A stretch of DNA of 64,000 nt from Warburgia ugandensis. Taxonomy: Eukaryota > Streptophyta > Magnoliopsida > Canellales > Canellaceae. Position numbers and translations under genes: made by a program. The stretch spans positions 9,954,001 through 10,018,000 of the forward strand of contig CP141135.1 of NCBI GenBank assembly GCA_035236585.1. Reading direction: 5' to 3'. This document shows positions 26,201-36,551 of this stretch, one piece after another; position 1 is the stretch's first letter; each line of letters starts with the position of its first letter. The notes under the pieces are model-generated. The model saw only the letters and a program-made list of their open reading frames with translations, ran no database searches and was not told where the DNA came from.

Positions 26201-26625
26201 CACAAAAAGATTCTATCTTGACTATCTTTTAATCAAATTCACCATTTCTGCAAATATAAACTTCCGATTAGGATCCTTCCACAATGAATAAACCAATGAA
26301 TCCAGCACATTTTCAACCGAAGCACCCTACATGAACAAAACCAAAAATGAGACAACTAATCACCAAAGCAACTAAAATCTCAAATACAACTTAAAATTAA
26401 GCACTCTCCGATTCTTACCTGTATACTGTTATTAGACCCAACATAGTATTGATCAACTGTCTTAAGCCAGCCAACATCGTCATGGCTATGTGGAACTAAA
26501 TGAACATTCAATTTCCCTTTCACAGGTCCAGCTCCTGTATTATACTTCATATAACCACCAAAAGCACCATTACCACAAACAAGCACCCAAATGCAGATCA
26601 ATGCTGCAACGGCCAATCTCGTCAT
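6505..26625 (-). CDS. Lysosomal/vacuolar-type alpha-mannosidase, GH38, copy 1
   Basis: Acid alpha-mannosidase of glycoside hydrolase family 38, which trims alpha-linked mannose from N-glycans, probably in vacuole or apoplast. There are 29 coding exons: 26419-26625, 26243-26326, 24694-24782, 24423-24597, 22161-22280, 21991-22074, 21825-21896, 21584-21697, 19765-19865, 19573-19666, 19292-19459, 19086-19175, 18776-18841, 18621-18677, 15942-16158, 15574-15704, 14319-14384, 14171-14230, 13961-14032, 12899-12946, 12619-12738, 10591-10656, 9678-9790, 9480-9564, 7760-7870, 7586-7681, 7456-7503, 7312-7380, 6505-6690. All junctions are GT-AG and in phase; the sum is 3009 nt, 1002 residues. The ATG at 26625 follows an in-frame stop and opens a hydrophobic signal peptide (about residues 1-23). 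Zinc motif HSHDD is at 46-50, WQIDPFGHS with nucleophile Asp170 at 167-175, and HHDAVSG at 410-416. Length and order match plant homologues such as Arabidopsis At3g26720 (recalled, not searched). Residues 113-114 (VL) differ from copy 2 (EV). Confidence 0.95.
8367..9224 (-). mobile_element. RTE LINE 3' fragment in intron 24, copy 1
   Basis: This is a 5'-truncated LINE of the same family, left end CATCATCATC, lying between exons 25 and 24 of mannosidase copy 1 in the gene's own orientation. A 153-codon open stretch (8401-8862) encodes the C-terminal domain with LRWFGHV and GRPKRTWI. The RT palm part follows to about 9224. The insertion is shared with copy 2 at 38421, so it predates the duplication. 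Copy 1 has lost about 450 bp on the right side (the equivalent of about 39276-39724). Confidence 0.9.
9791..12618. other. Introns 21 and 22, copy 1
   Basis: Apart from the 66-bp exon 22 and the SINE at 12211-12387, I see no coding signal. Open frames here, for example near 11419-11661, match nothing I recognise and are taken as chance. Confidence 0.5.
12211..12387 (-). mobile_element. Au-type SINE in intron 21, copy 1
   Basis: SINE flanked by perfect 12-bp target duplications ATGAGAACTAAG (12199-12210, 12388-12399). Box-B-like GGGTTCAAC is near 12320 on the minus strand. An internal stretch of about 13 bp between the core and box B is missing compared with the SINE at 942-1108. Shared with copy 2 (42709-42883). 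Confidence 0.9.
15058..15238 (+). mobile_element. Au-type SINE in intron 16, copy 1
   Basis: Plus-oriented SINE reading GGAGCCTTTGGCGCAATGG at the head, the GCCTCTTGCAAAAATGCAAGG core, and a GGGCTGGCCCTTTTT tail. It is flanked by 17-bp target duplications CAAGGAGCGATGGTGAA (15041-15057, 15239-15255). It is antisense to the host gene and shared with copy 2. Confidence 0.9.
16747..16795. repeat. Small duplication with (GAT)n, intron 14, copy 1
   Basis: GAGTGACTGGGGCC occurs twice, separated by ATGATGATGATGATGAT. Copy 2 (near 47231) has the motif once, so this is a copy 1 gain of about 33 bp. Confidence 0.85.
17192..17267. repeat. (CA)n microsatellite, intron 14, copy 1
   Basis: About 38 uninterrupted CA units. 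The same locus in copy 2 (47650-47666) has only about eight. Confidence 0.98.
17862..18045 (-). mobile_element. Au-type SINE in intron 14, copy 1 only
   Basis: Full-length SINE with perfect 11-bp target duplications TTCTTCATATG (17851-17861, 18046-18056). Copy 2 has the unoccupied target once, at 48252-48262. The insertion is therefore younger than the duplication and lies in the sense direction of the gene. A- and B-box-like motifs are intact. Confidence 0.93.
19851..20016 (-). repeat. Tandem repeat across exon 9 splice acceptor, copy 1
   Basis: The start of exon 9 and its intron acceptor (19851-19927) are repeated upstream at 19929-20016. This gives a second CTATAACAG|GATGG acceptor 77 nt before the true one. 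The nearer acceptor is taken as the used one because only it continues the GH38 frame. Copy 2 has the same arrangement (about 50056-50221, spacing 78 nt). Confidence 0.8.
19866..21583. other. Intron 8, copy 1
   Basis: A 1.7-kb intron with the acceptor repeat at its 3' end. The plus-strand frame near 20430-20678 is not recognised and not supported as a gene. Copy 2 intron 8 is 50071-51801 and has an A-rich tract near 50592-50616. Confidence 0.6.
22520..24260 (-). repeat. Duplicated coding-like fragment in intron 4, copy 1
   Basis: Intron 4 holds two diverged direct copies of a segment of about 600 bp (about 22520-23110 and 23670-24260). In the nearer copy the minus strand has exon-like open stretches: one after a TTTTGCTCAG acceptor-like site with residues [20 protein letters not shown], another with [20 protein letters not shown]. 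The further copy is more decayed. I do not recognise the family. It may be a captured fragment of another gene or an old local duplication. Also present in copy 2. Confidence 0.6.
24783..26242. other. Intron 2, copy 1
   Basis: A 1.46-kb intron. Several short open frames on both strands show no recognisable protein; no repeat family is identified. Confidence 0.5.
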
Positions 26626-26707
26626 TTCTTGAATGAAAGCGTCCAACTAGAAGTTGTGAGAATCGACTTGAGCTGAATTTATAGCCCAAATGACTGTCAT
26701 TGGGAAA

Positions 26708-26884
26708 TTAAAAATGCTGGCAACAAGGATGAAAACAAAGATGGTGAATGCAGACAGATTTCATCTTGGTTTCTCCTTTTATTGATTTTACCGGCCGGCT
26801 AAGGGTTATGGCTTGGGTTTTTACTAGGGTGAAAAGGGTCCACTCCCTATAGATTGGATAAGATTCTACTTCGTTAGCTTCCAT
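26708..26884 (-). promoter_or_regulatory. Possible upstream ORF in 5' leader, copy 1
   Basis: An ATG-started frame of about 58 codons lies just upstream of the mannosidase start and stops 82 nt before the main ATG. Its first half is nearly unchanged in copy 2. Whether it lies in the mRNA depends on the transcription start, which I cannot place. No protein family is recognised. Confidence 0.35.
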
Positions 26885-28229
26885 TTTCAATTTATCAGTG
26901 GGTCTTTCGATTCTGATCTGATTTCCTTCCTAAGAAAGCACAAGTCTATTACTACACTTCATCTGTTCTGCAGAAGAGGAAGAAACCATCTGCATCTCAC
27001 ATCCATGGGAATCCGGGGAAAGTGTTAAGACCCAGTAAAAATCTGGTTGGAATTCGCCATGGAAATGAAATCAACTGGTTGTAGGAATGGTCAAAGTTTT
27101 GGACGGAGCGGAGAAAACGACTGAGGACCAGGAAATTATTGTTGGTTCGTCTGTTGTGTGATTCGATAAAATGGCATTTTATTTGTAGCATTATCTTCTT
27201 GGATGACAGCTCAAGATATTCCCACCTTTAACAGTGATCTGAATAGTTCATCTCAACCTTCTTGTCATAGATGGGCTGTGTCCGAAAATTCACACGCTGG
27301 CTCTTGGAATGATTTTGGAGTCAAGAGACATCCACAGTTAGGTTTGTCAGATGAACAGATTGAATTCATGGCAAGTGGGTCAAAAGTGGGGAGGCCCTAT
27401 CATCTTGCTTTATGCCAGCATTCCCCTTCCCTAATCATATAAAATTTCTCACGTTGGCCATCCCGCATCCAATTTTGTTATTTTAGTAATTTATATTGGC
27501 CATTGTTTCTTTTTTTGTTATTTTCTAAAATTTTAAAAATGGGTAAAAGAGAGGGAAAAGGGAAATGACTGTTGTAGGCGAGCTGTCCCAAAGCTCTTTC
27601 TTTCTTCTTCTCCAGCGAGACGGTGTTTGCTTCATCTTCTCGAGTGCCATCCAAGGACTGTGAAAACGGTAGAGCTTCAGACTGTGGGAGATAGATGAAG
27701 CGTTTCCGGGACATCTCATTTACATGCGAGGTGCTTCTTTTCCGCAATACGAGATTAAGGATTGTAAAACTAGGGATTTACAAATTAGGGTGAGATTATA
27801 CCAATTTTGGGAGTTGCTGGTTGTTTTGAATGTTTTTTACCTGAAAGTTGCATCAGATTTAACTACTGGATTATCTTTCAATGGGGATATTCTATTTCAT
27901 TTGGTTCTATTAAATCGTCACCCACTTAGTATTATTTTAATCTCACTTCACTAGGTACATAGCTTATTCGAATCTTGCTTTTTCAATAGCTTTTTTTAAC
28001 TCCAATTGGTTTTTCTTAAATGGTAATTGGGCTTGTCAGGGTAATTTTAGATCAGGGATAAATTGATTATTCAATTCCAATGGCTTTTTCAAGGCTATTA
28101 CAATTGATTCTATTACTTCTAATTTTTTATTGATTCTTTTAGGTTTAAATTGTAGTTGAATGGAGTTCATTTTCAAGCCAGCGATGTTGTCCATTATGAC
28201 TTTTTGAATGATGTTTTGAGTTGTCATTT
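26885..28229. other. Upstream region of mannosidase copy 1
   Basis: It should contain the minus-strand promoter; no clear TATA box or start site can be fixed. The part from about 27540 may belong to the 5' end of the MULE (GGGAAAAGGGAAATG near 27555), but its inverted partner was not found. Copy 2 (57071-58249) lacks about 160 bp present here near 27200-27480. Confidence 0.45.
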
Positions 28230-28951
28230 TCATTGATTTTTGTAGTCTCCCGTGACGTACAATAATGGTGTCACTACTATTGAGGAGAACATGGTCCAAA
28301 CATACTTTCCATCATTGATCATGTGAGATTTATGGGGCAACACGAGTACTGGAATGTGAAGGCCATCTATTATAGGTATCAAAGAGTGGACAGTGTTGAT
28401 AGCCTAGGTCCCTTGGTTTGTGAAAATGACTTGATTGAAATGGCAAAGGGGTTACTTGAAGAAGACCAGAGTGTGGAGATCTTTCTGGAGCACAAAGTAT
28501 ATTCTAATGAATTACTAATTCCAAATGCTCCAGTGGCTCTTCTTGCAATGATTCCTTCACAAGAAATTGAAGGGGACCAATATTCCAGATAATGGGGCTA
28601 ATAAGAATAATCTAGTACATGCCAACGAGGGAGAGGATGATAATCCAAGGCATCGAATACTTGAATCAAATATGAATCTAAGAGTATCTTTTACTAATAT
28701 ATTGTTAGATAGAGATGAAGGGCTGGATCTGATCACATATCGTATCATTTGGTGTAAAACCTACATTCAAATCAAATTGGGAGCTTATCTTAATTGCAAA
28801 TCTAAGCAATAAGTGGTTAATTAATAGTCAGATCATCTCTCAATGATGGATCACTCAAAGATCTGACGTTTCAATGATCAAAGAGCAAACAATAGGAAAT
28901 GGCACCATTTCCTACACTCACGTGAGCAGGAACTGTTTGCTGCTTCCACTT

Positions 28952-29525
28952 AGGGGTGGCAAAATATGACACGACACGATAACACGACTTGAACCTAACA
29001 CAAATTTAGCGGGTTTGGGTCGAGTCTTATCATGTTCGTGTCATTTTCAGGTCAACCCGAAAATGATACACCAAAAATCGTGTTGTGTTTGGGTCAATTA
29101 ATGTTGGCCCATCATGTGACTAGTTTGACACGTGACCTATAAATTTGTCATGTTGACCCATTTAACCCATAGTTGAAAATATAGGACGGTTCTTCAAAAA
29201 TTATCTTATATTACAAATATAGGACGGTTCATCGGAAACCGTCTTTTATTACTATAGTAATATAGGATGGTTCATCTAAAATCGTCTTATATTATAGTAA
29301 TATAAGACTCTTTTTCAAAAATTGTCCTATATTAGTAATTTTACATTTATTTAATTGTGTTACACAAGTCGTATCGTGTCGACTCGTTTAATAATCGTGT
29401 TGTGTTCGAGTCACAGATTTTTAACACTTATTAAGCGAGTCGTGTTCATGTCGACCCAAATACTATAATAGGTTAGTCTTAACACAACACGAACACGACC
29501 TGCCAACCCGAATTGCTAGGCCTAG
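28952..29525. mobile_element. hAT-type MITE, copy 1 only
   Basis: A 574-bp non-autonomous element flanked by perfect 8-bp repeats TTCCACTT (28944-28951, 29526-29533). Copy 2 has a single related site, TTCCAGTT, near 58964. The left end is AGGGGTGGCAA and the right end, reversed, AGGCCTAGCAA, an imperfect inverted repeat. Both arms are rich in ACACGA/TCGTGT motifs. An 8-bp target duplication is the hAT hallmark. It has no coding capacity. Confidence 0.85.
29180..29340. repeat. Four tandem hairpin-forming units inside the MITE
   Basis: Four imperfect units of about 36-45 bp each start near AATATAGGACGGTTC and end near a matching inverted half such as AACCGTCTTTTATT. Each could fold on itself. 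Confidence 0.65.
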
Positions 29526-31455
29526 TTCCACTTCATTCATTCTGAAGATATAGACATGAAATCCCCCTGTCCTTAGGTTAATGAGTTCCTTTCATTAAGA
29601 ATTCATATAACACAGCCAAGTTACAAATTGCAAAATCAATGGTTGCTATTCCTGGTTCACAAAGAACATGAAATGGTGCCTTGATTAAAATATCAAGTTT
29701 TTGTTAGGTGCTAAGTAGAAAATGTCTTATTCTTATTGAATTCCATAGGAAAGTTTAAAAATTTTAACGAAGAAGCTTGAAAAACATTAAAACTCAGTTT
29801 TCCTGTATATATGGTATTTACTAGAAAACACAAGGGTGAAGGAAGAAGATAACTGAAATTCTCTAGATCCACAAAATTTCAGTTCCAGAATTTCATGTGG
29901 AAAATTTGCACTAACAGGGAACTCTAAGAGTTACAGATTTCTAGTCAAAGGAAAATCTCTAAAATTTAAACATTTTTAAGTTCGAAATGAGACTATTACT
30001 AATAACCCTCCTTATTGAAGATATGAAGAATGTTTAACCACTTTTAAACTGAAAATTTGAGAAAAAGAAAAAAAGGTAATCATCCTAAGCAAAGGAAATT
30101 ACAAAACTGCCCTTAGGTTATATCTAGTAGATGCCAATGAGGGGAAGGGTGATAATTCAGATGCTAAGGCTGCCAAATTCTTTGATTTTCAAGAAAGTAA
30201 TGAGGAGGATAGGGTAGATGATGACCTTTTATGGAGCAAGGTTGTTAAAAATAGTGGGGATAATGTGATTGGAGAAGAAGGCATTAAAATTGGGCTACTA
30301 TGAATTGTTTGGAGAGTGAAGGAAGTATGGGTATAGTGATGAATTGAAATGTTTAGAAAAAGTAGTGTTGAAGGGGTTGTAAGATACCTAATGTTCAAAT
30401 CCAGGACCATGAATAAGCCCATAAAGTTTAAGTAGGGGGTTAAGGTTTACTGATGTGAAGATATTTAAACAAGCTTTGAGGAAATTTACAATTGGCAGAG
30501 GTTTGATTACAAGCTTATTCATAATGAGAAAAGTAGACCCTAGTAATGATAGGACATGTTTTCAAGTGAAACTTGTAAGGGAGATGAGCATCAATGTGGG
30601 AGGATGTTCAAGAATAGCAAAGTAAACTCTATCAAGATTGCGAAGAATTCCTTGTGCATGTAAGGGATGATCCAGATGTGTCAATTGATGCTTTCAGAAA
30701 CCAAGTTAGAATAGACTATAAGGTTGATGTCACAAGGCAACAATGTTACAAGGGCAAGATGAAAGGGCTTCATACACTTAGAGGGGAAAGTGGCTACTCA
30801 ATACTAGCTTACAAGGGATTATAGTTAGGTAATACTTTAATAGAATCCAAAAAGTACATGTAAGGTGCAAATTGATCCAATCTCCCATTTCAAGACGTGG
30901 TTTTGCTATTTGGATGGTTGCAAAAAAAAGTTGGATGATAGGATCTAGGACCTAGGTGGGACTCGTGAATGGATTGTAGAGGCCAAAGATAAGCCCCTAT
31001 TGACAATGATGGAAACAATCAAGAAGCTCATCACGCATAGATTTCGATAAAAGAGAGATGGAATAAGGTCTTTCAAAGGCAACATTTGCTAATGAATACA
31101 AAAACAACTAGAAAAGGTAAAGTGGAGCTTGAGTGCATTTGCTAATGTAGGATTTATGATTCCTATGAGGAGAAGCATTGTCATGATGAGACTATGGTAG
31201 TGGATCAGCAAAGAGAACGTGTACGTGCAGAAAATGGAACCTCACTGGCATCAAATGTACTCATGCAATTACTACAGTACATATGGAGAAGGAGGAGATA
31301 CTGGAAGACTAAGTAGGCCCATATTATAGCAGAATTTGTGCTCTTAATAACTTATGAACGACAATCAATGCAAGGCCATGAGTTCAATTTGGGGCAAGGG
31401 CAAAAGGTGATCCAATTCTATCCAAAGGTGAGAAGACTGAGAGGGAGGCCCAAGA

Positions 31456-32250
31456 TGAAAGAATTCTTATTGCTCTTCGCACATTTACAATTCACTGCTC
31501 TTACATATTTATACAATTTTAAAGAAAAGAAAGCCAATAATTTACAATAAGTCAACTGGTGATTGTAGGACTTAAAATGACAGTCAATAGGTTGGCCGAT
31601 GATTATGGATCTAGTTGTAACTAGCCGATGATTATGGATTTGGTTTCTTAACACTCCCCCTCAAGTTTGGAATATATGTTGACAATTCTTAACTTGTTGA
31701 GTAAAGTTGAGAATTGTAAAGAACTCAATGGTTTTGTGAACATGCCAGCTGGTTGATGTGACATGTGTATATAGGTTGTGCTTCAGTGCTCCCTCTTGAA
31801 TTTTTTCTCATACCAGGTGACAATCAATTATGATATGCTTCGTTCGTTCATGAAAGACTGGATTTCAACCAATATGGATTGTTGCTTGGTTGTCACATTA
31901 TAAATTAGTAGGATGAGAATGATTGATGCCCAAATCTTGTAGAATATACCTCATCCAAACAATCTCACAACAAGTGGTACCCATGGATCGATATTCTGCT
32001 TCCGCACTTGATCACGACATAGTAATTTGCTTTTTGGTTTTCCAAGAAACTGGTGAATTTCTAAGGAATATGAAGTATCTAGTAACAAAACGTCAGGTAT
32101 TACGACATCTAACCCAATCTGTATTGCAAAAGGCATTTAATTGAATTTGGTTAGTTGAAGGGAGAAGAATTCTCTGCCTTGGTGCATGTTTGATATATCG
32201 TAAAATGTGATGAGCTGCTTCTAAATGTGGAACTCGTGGCTTATCCATGA
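31456..32250 (-). mobile_element. Ty1/copia fossil, 3' end, cut by duplication junction
   Basis: Broken LTR retrotransposon. The 3' LTR is about 31456-31653 (sense TGTTAAGAAACC to TTTCA). It is followed by a GGGGGAG polypurine tract and the RNase H end of the polyprotein region. The element sits in the C-terminal coding end of the MULE. The rest is missing because the duplicated unit ends here. It is older than the duplication. Confidence 0.85.
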
Positions 32251-32569
32251 GGCTTAATAAACTATACTAAATTAAAATTAAAGAGGCTTAATAAAAGAGA
32301 ACCTATCAGAAAAATGAAATATCATTTTACTATAAGTGTTAAGTGCATTCCTTAAGTATTAAGAACGCAGACCTTCTAGCACCTTTCCAGAGTAGTCAAG
32401 TGCACAAGGCTACTTATAGATTGGTGTGTGTGCTGAAATAAGTTTATATCTGCTTTTTGCAAAAATAACTTTATTTTATAAGTAAAGCATAGTAATGAAC
32501 TGTAGGCACTTTCAATATATGATTATCTGTGACCAGTACAAATCAACCCAATAATTTGCTCACCAGCAT

Positions 32570-32707
32570 GTCCCTGGCCAAACCCACCTGGGGTCACGAA
32601 CTTTTGCCCCATTGCCGGTGCAAATCACAAATTTTCTACCCCAATCAACCCCAAGCAGGTGCGGGAAGGCGGGTCATAAGTTTAACCCCGCCCCATTGCC
32701 ATCCCTA
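32570..32707 (-). mobile_element. Possible terminus of a second hAT-type MITE
   Basis: On the minus strand the stretch begins TAGGGATGGCAATGGGGCGG and continues with ACCCGCC-rich sequence, a form common at one end of plant hAT MITEs. No opposite end or target duplication was found, so it is probably truncated. Confidence 0.45.
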
Positions 32708-32841
32708 CGCCATGGATGTGGCAACATCAATGCGGCTTAGGTTGCGCACTCAAGTCTTGGCTGCACGCTCAGTGCCATGCTTCTTGTACACTTGTAGATC
32801 TCTCTACAATTTCCTTTAGCAGAAATAAGCTGTCCATGAGT

Positions 32842-32974
32842 AAAAAGGGCAGTCCCCGTGCACAAGAAGGGGCGGATCACAAGGGCCTATAATATGCAGC
32901 TTTACCTTGTATTTTTGCAAAAGGCTGTTTCCACGCCTTGAATCTGTGACGACAACTTTTACTGTTGCACCAAG
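32842..32974 (-). mobile_element. Partial Au-type SINE
   Basis: A shortened SINE (AAGGGCAGTCCCCGTGCACA at the left, GTTGCACCAA at the right) lies in the stretch that should be the left end of copy 2. Its copy 1 counterpart would be outside the window. Internal parts are missing relative to its relatives. Confidence 0.8.
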
Positions 32975-34108
32975 TGAAATAAAAATGCTATTATTAAAGG
33001 CAGAGACTTTTGGTATTTCTAGGGTATGTGAGCGTGGCACAGTCCACATTCTAAACAGATGATACCCCAAAAGATGTTCTGAACAAATTATCTTAACCGT
33101 CCGATTGGTTAAGATCACTGTCAATCATTCCATTTCTTCATTTATCTATTAATGTTAAGATCATCAAAATGAGATGATATTTGATCACCAAAGTCAATTC
33201 AGATATGGCTCAGAAGATTGACATTTTGAATCGTCAAAACATGAGGCCTGCAGATTATACCCTCACTGTCAGTAAATCAACACAACCACCGTATTAATGT
33301 TTTGCTCTGACATCTTAGCAAATCTCTCTCCTTGTTTTCTGCGTGAGCTTTTTAGTAAATGGCATGAAAAATTATAACTACAGAGGACCCATATTTTAGA
33401 AGATTTGAACAGTTCATAATATTGCCCTGACTTAAATGAGTCATAATCTAAAATTTTCATCCATGAGATTATTCTAGCAACTGCTGCTGTTAGTTCTAAA
33501 ATGGACGGTGAAGCCTTTTAGTGTTCATTTTGCAACTTTAGAAAACAGTGAGTAGGATCGTTAAATGGTTGAGAATTTTGGATAATCACCCATCTAAGTC
33601 AAGGACAATATTATGGATGATTTAGATCTTCAAAAAACTAGAACCACCTAGAGTTATAGCTGTTTGTAACGATCTATGCTTGCGAGGAAAATTAAGGGGC
33701 ATATATATTGCTCCCCTATTATAATCTCAACCAAACAACATAACATTCACAACTCCAGCACATCCATGAGATTCTTTATGAAGTTATGTTTAAATTCATT
33801 GGAAGTCCTTTTCTTCCCCCTCAGGCCCAGAATAATCAATCGTGAGATAGGATTTTGAAGCCGTTATTGTGAACAAGCCAAAGGCTAGCCTCCAAGTGAA
33901 GTCGCACAACCACCTACAAGAGAAATGAATTATTGGTAAGGTCACATCAAGCGCTATGGGAAGTCATAACCAAAATCTTTTCAGCAGATTTATGTATTTA
34001 TAGACAGTGATTGGTCCAAGTAAATTATTCTCCAAATTGGATATAATGGATGCCTTAGGTTTCATTTCAAATGAAACATGAACTGCCAAGGAAGTTTCTC
34101 CTCTAAAA

Positions 34109-34248
34109 AGGAAAAGGGCAGCCCCGTGCTCTCCTGCCTATGCAGGGTCCGGAGAAGGGGCTGACCACAAGGGCCTAAAGTACACAAGAGGCTGTTTCCA
34201 CGCCTTGAACCTGTAATCTCAAAAGTCACACAACAACAACTGACCTCG
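34109..34248 (-). mobile_element. Au-type SINE, copy 2 of 491-650
   Basis: Same insertion as 491-650 with the same flanking AAGTTTCTCCTCTAAAA duplication. It has lost part of the core between the AAAGTACACA and AGAGGCTG motifs, so it is shorter than its partner. Confidence 0.85.
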
Positions 34249-34505
34249 AAGTTTCTCCTCTAAAAGTCACAAATGAAAGGTAGACTAGTTTAGTAAAATA
34301 TATGAGAAGGCAGAAGTACAAGCTACGACTACCCTAACAACTTATCTCTCAGGCCATACTACGGATTAAGGAATGTACGACATTCAACCCCATTAGGCAA
34401 TTCTTACCGTGAATATGTGGCCTTTAAGATGCAACTCTCCACCAGCCTCCACAAATCAAAGCTTTATACTTGTTTGACGAGCAAGAACTTCTGGGCACAC
34501 ATATA

Positions 34506-34688
34506 TTAAAAAGAGCAGCCCCGGTGCACGAAGCTCCATGTATGCAGGGTCTGGGAAGGGGCAGATCACAAGGGCCAATAGTATGCAGCCTTACCTTGCA
34601 TTTTGCAAGAGGCTGTTTCCACGCCTTGAACCCTTGACCTCAAGGTCACGCAACGACAACTCTACTGTTGCGCCCAGGCTCCCCCTTT
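34506..34688 (-). mobile_element. Au-type SINE, copy 2 of 942-1108
   Basis: Same insertion as 942-1108. This copy is more complete and keeps the segment GGAAGGGGCAGATCACAAGG that is damaged in copy 1. Confidence 0.86.
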
Positions 34689-34797
34689 GGGCACACGTAT
34701 ATTCTTCTTGAAAAATATCAGTGGCTGAAAACACAATTTCAGCAAAAATGTTCAATGATCTGACCCACTGATTTACTTCGCCGTTCAGTGGACGTTT

Positions 34798-36551
34798 GTA
34801 GATAAAAAAATCTCCTAGTTGATGAATTTGACCACTTTCATTCTACTGTTTGGAAAAAATATCATGGGGTATATTGAAGAAATCAGTCTAAGAGGGAAAA
34901 ACCACTTTATTAACAATCGGTCCAAGGGGCATATACCATACTGGGAAGAAAAAACAAAAAGGAAAAAGGGAACACTTCAAGAGGCACATTCCAGTGACTG
35001 AAATGGTCATTCAGTCTTCCTGTCTGTATCTTATATGGATTTACCAGATTGACTGGCACCGTATTCTCACAAGGGAATGTAGCAGGCTGATGGAGAGAAC
35101 ACAATAGAGAGATCAAGTAAAGGGAAGAAAAGCTAAGTCAACTCAGCTGTAGTGGAAGCTTTCACAAGGTATTAAGCTTCAGCACTTGATCATGCTAATT
35201 GCATGTACTTATTTACTTCTTCATGTCCTAAGATAAATGGTTTGATCCTAATGAGACACAAGATCTATAGTAGACCTCCAAGTCTTGGACGACCCAATTT
35301 GCGTCACAGAATTCAAATGTATTACTATTGGCAAGAGGCAAGACCATAAACTCCAAAAAAAATTGAGCATCTCACTTTGTACTGAAATTTACTTTGGTAC
35401 TTGAAATGAACTATTACAGGGCTATACATAAGGAGCAATGCTAAACTGAAGTGCTCAACCAAGGCGCTACAACCCAAGCCACTAAACAATTGATGCAGAA
35501 ATGACTCTCTTAGATCACCAAAATCTTATCCTCTGGCCAGATTGTAAGTCACTAACCATTTGATTAGTGGCCTACAATGTCAAGTGCTCCTGGAGGAACA
35601 GTTTAAGTACCCTATACATTTTCATGGTATGCTCCACTCATCTTTCTTATAAAAACTAAATATGAATATTAATTCCCTTCTTATTTACTGTCAAAACCTT
35701 TTTTCAGTTCAGCCACATTGCTTCTTACACTGAACTGATGCTTATTCATGCAACAATTTACAAAGAAAAGTCTTCAATGTCCTTGAGAAACAAAAAAGAT
35801 GTATGAGATCAGGACTGTTGAAACGTGATGTCTCGTGTTTTAGGTTTTTATGCAAGCATTGAACCTAGAGGTTTTTGAGGTCTTTTTTAACAATCTCTTA
35901 GGTTTCCTGATATCAATGGGAAAGCAAAAGTTAGCAATGATCCACACTCAAACAACGAGACTTAAGAAGCACTAATAGCATGAACTAGACTACATATAAA
36001 CACTGGTGTTTAAATGAATGGTGCTATTACTTCTACATGGTCCCCTGAGCATAACATATGACTGTATATTGGCAACAGGATTTGATATTTATGTTCCTTG
36101 TTTGATTATGGAACTCCTCAGAATGACAGTAGTCGAGAAGACCTAACTGAAAATATCAAGGGAGAAGAATGCCATTCTTGAAGCAAGGCAGAGCAGATCA
36201 ATTGCCTAGGAAGTGTTTTAAAATCTAAAGCAAAATCTGGGTTAAGAGCAGATACATGAATAATATCTTACCTATGATGGCAATTCTGGTTTCAGCAGCA
36301 GACTGAGTGAAATATCTTTTCTGGTGTGATACATTTTTTTGACGATCACAAATTAATTTGCTAATATCAACTCTAAAGAAGAACAAACAAGAATCAGTGA
36401 ACTTGGGGAAAGATCTTGATGCTCTCATGAGAATGCAGGGAGCAAATATAAAGGAAAGTAAGCAAGGAATCATGTAAAGTTTTAGTCAACAATAAAAGTC
36501 ATGAAACTAGTCTACAAACCACAAATGACAATGGACAGCTGGCTTCTTTAC
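34798..36551. other. 3' flank of mannosidase copy 2
   Basis: Counterpart of 4799-6504, without coding signal. It contains the intact empty LINE site just to its left. Confidence 0.6.

Larger units (their letters stand above)
28230..31455 (+). mobile_element. MULE (Mutator-like DNA transposon) remnant, copy 1
   Basis: Plus-strand remnant. N-terminal region near 28230-28600 (VTYNNGVTTIEENM, then GQHEYWNVKAIYYRYQRVDS) resembles the plant MuDR-type N-terminal domain. A Mutator DNA-binding-like block is near 30440-30800 (DYKLIHNEKSR, VSIDAFRNQVRIDYKVDV). A SWIM zinc finger CTCRKWNL...CTHAI lies at about 31217-31285. A basic RRLRGRPKM end reaches 31455. Many stops and frame changes interrupt it. 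Most of the DDE catalytic region present in copy 2 is missing here (between about 30955 and 30970). Terminal inverted repeats could not be identified. Confidence 0.82.
1..32250. repeat. Tandem duplication unit, copy 1 (left end outside window)
   Basis: The sequence from the first base realigns with 33617 onward and stays collinear, with scattered substitutions and indels, to about 32250 (partner about 62250). The unit holds a whole alpha-mannosidase gene, its flanks, a MULE remnant and part of a copia element. The stretch 32251-33616 has no partner in the window. The simplest reading is that it is the left end of copy 2, whose equivalent in copy 1 lies before base 1; this gives a unit of about 30.0 kb. 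Copy 1 is longer over the shared part because it gained a LINE, a SINE and a MITE. Confidence 0.93.
32251..33616. other. Left end of copy 2, unpartnered in window
   Basis: Non-coding AT-rich DNA with a partial SINE and a possible MITE end. By tandem geometry it should match sequence just left of the window. No gene is seen. Confidence 0.6.

Noticed and set aside
26626-26646. Seven extra N-terminal codons of the mannosidase (start at 26646/56881)
   Set aside because: That frame begins with TTG, just after an in-frame TAG. The first ATG is at 26625 (56860 in copy 2) and starts a good signal peptide.
30189-30422. Minus-strand 77-codon frame rich in Ser, Thr and Leu
   Set aside because: Shadow of the acidic region of the MULE on the opposite strand.
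32529-32819. 96-codon plus-strand frame
   Set aside because: GC-richer stretch overlapping a MITE-like end; no protein similarity recognised.
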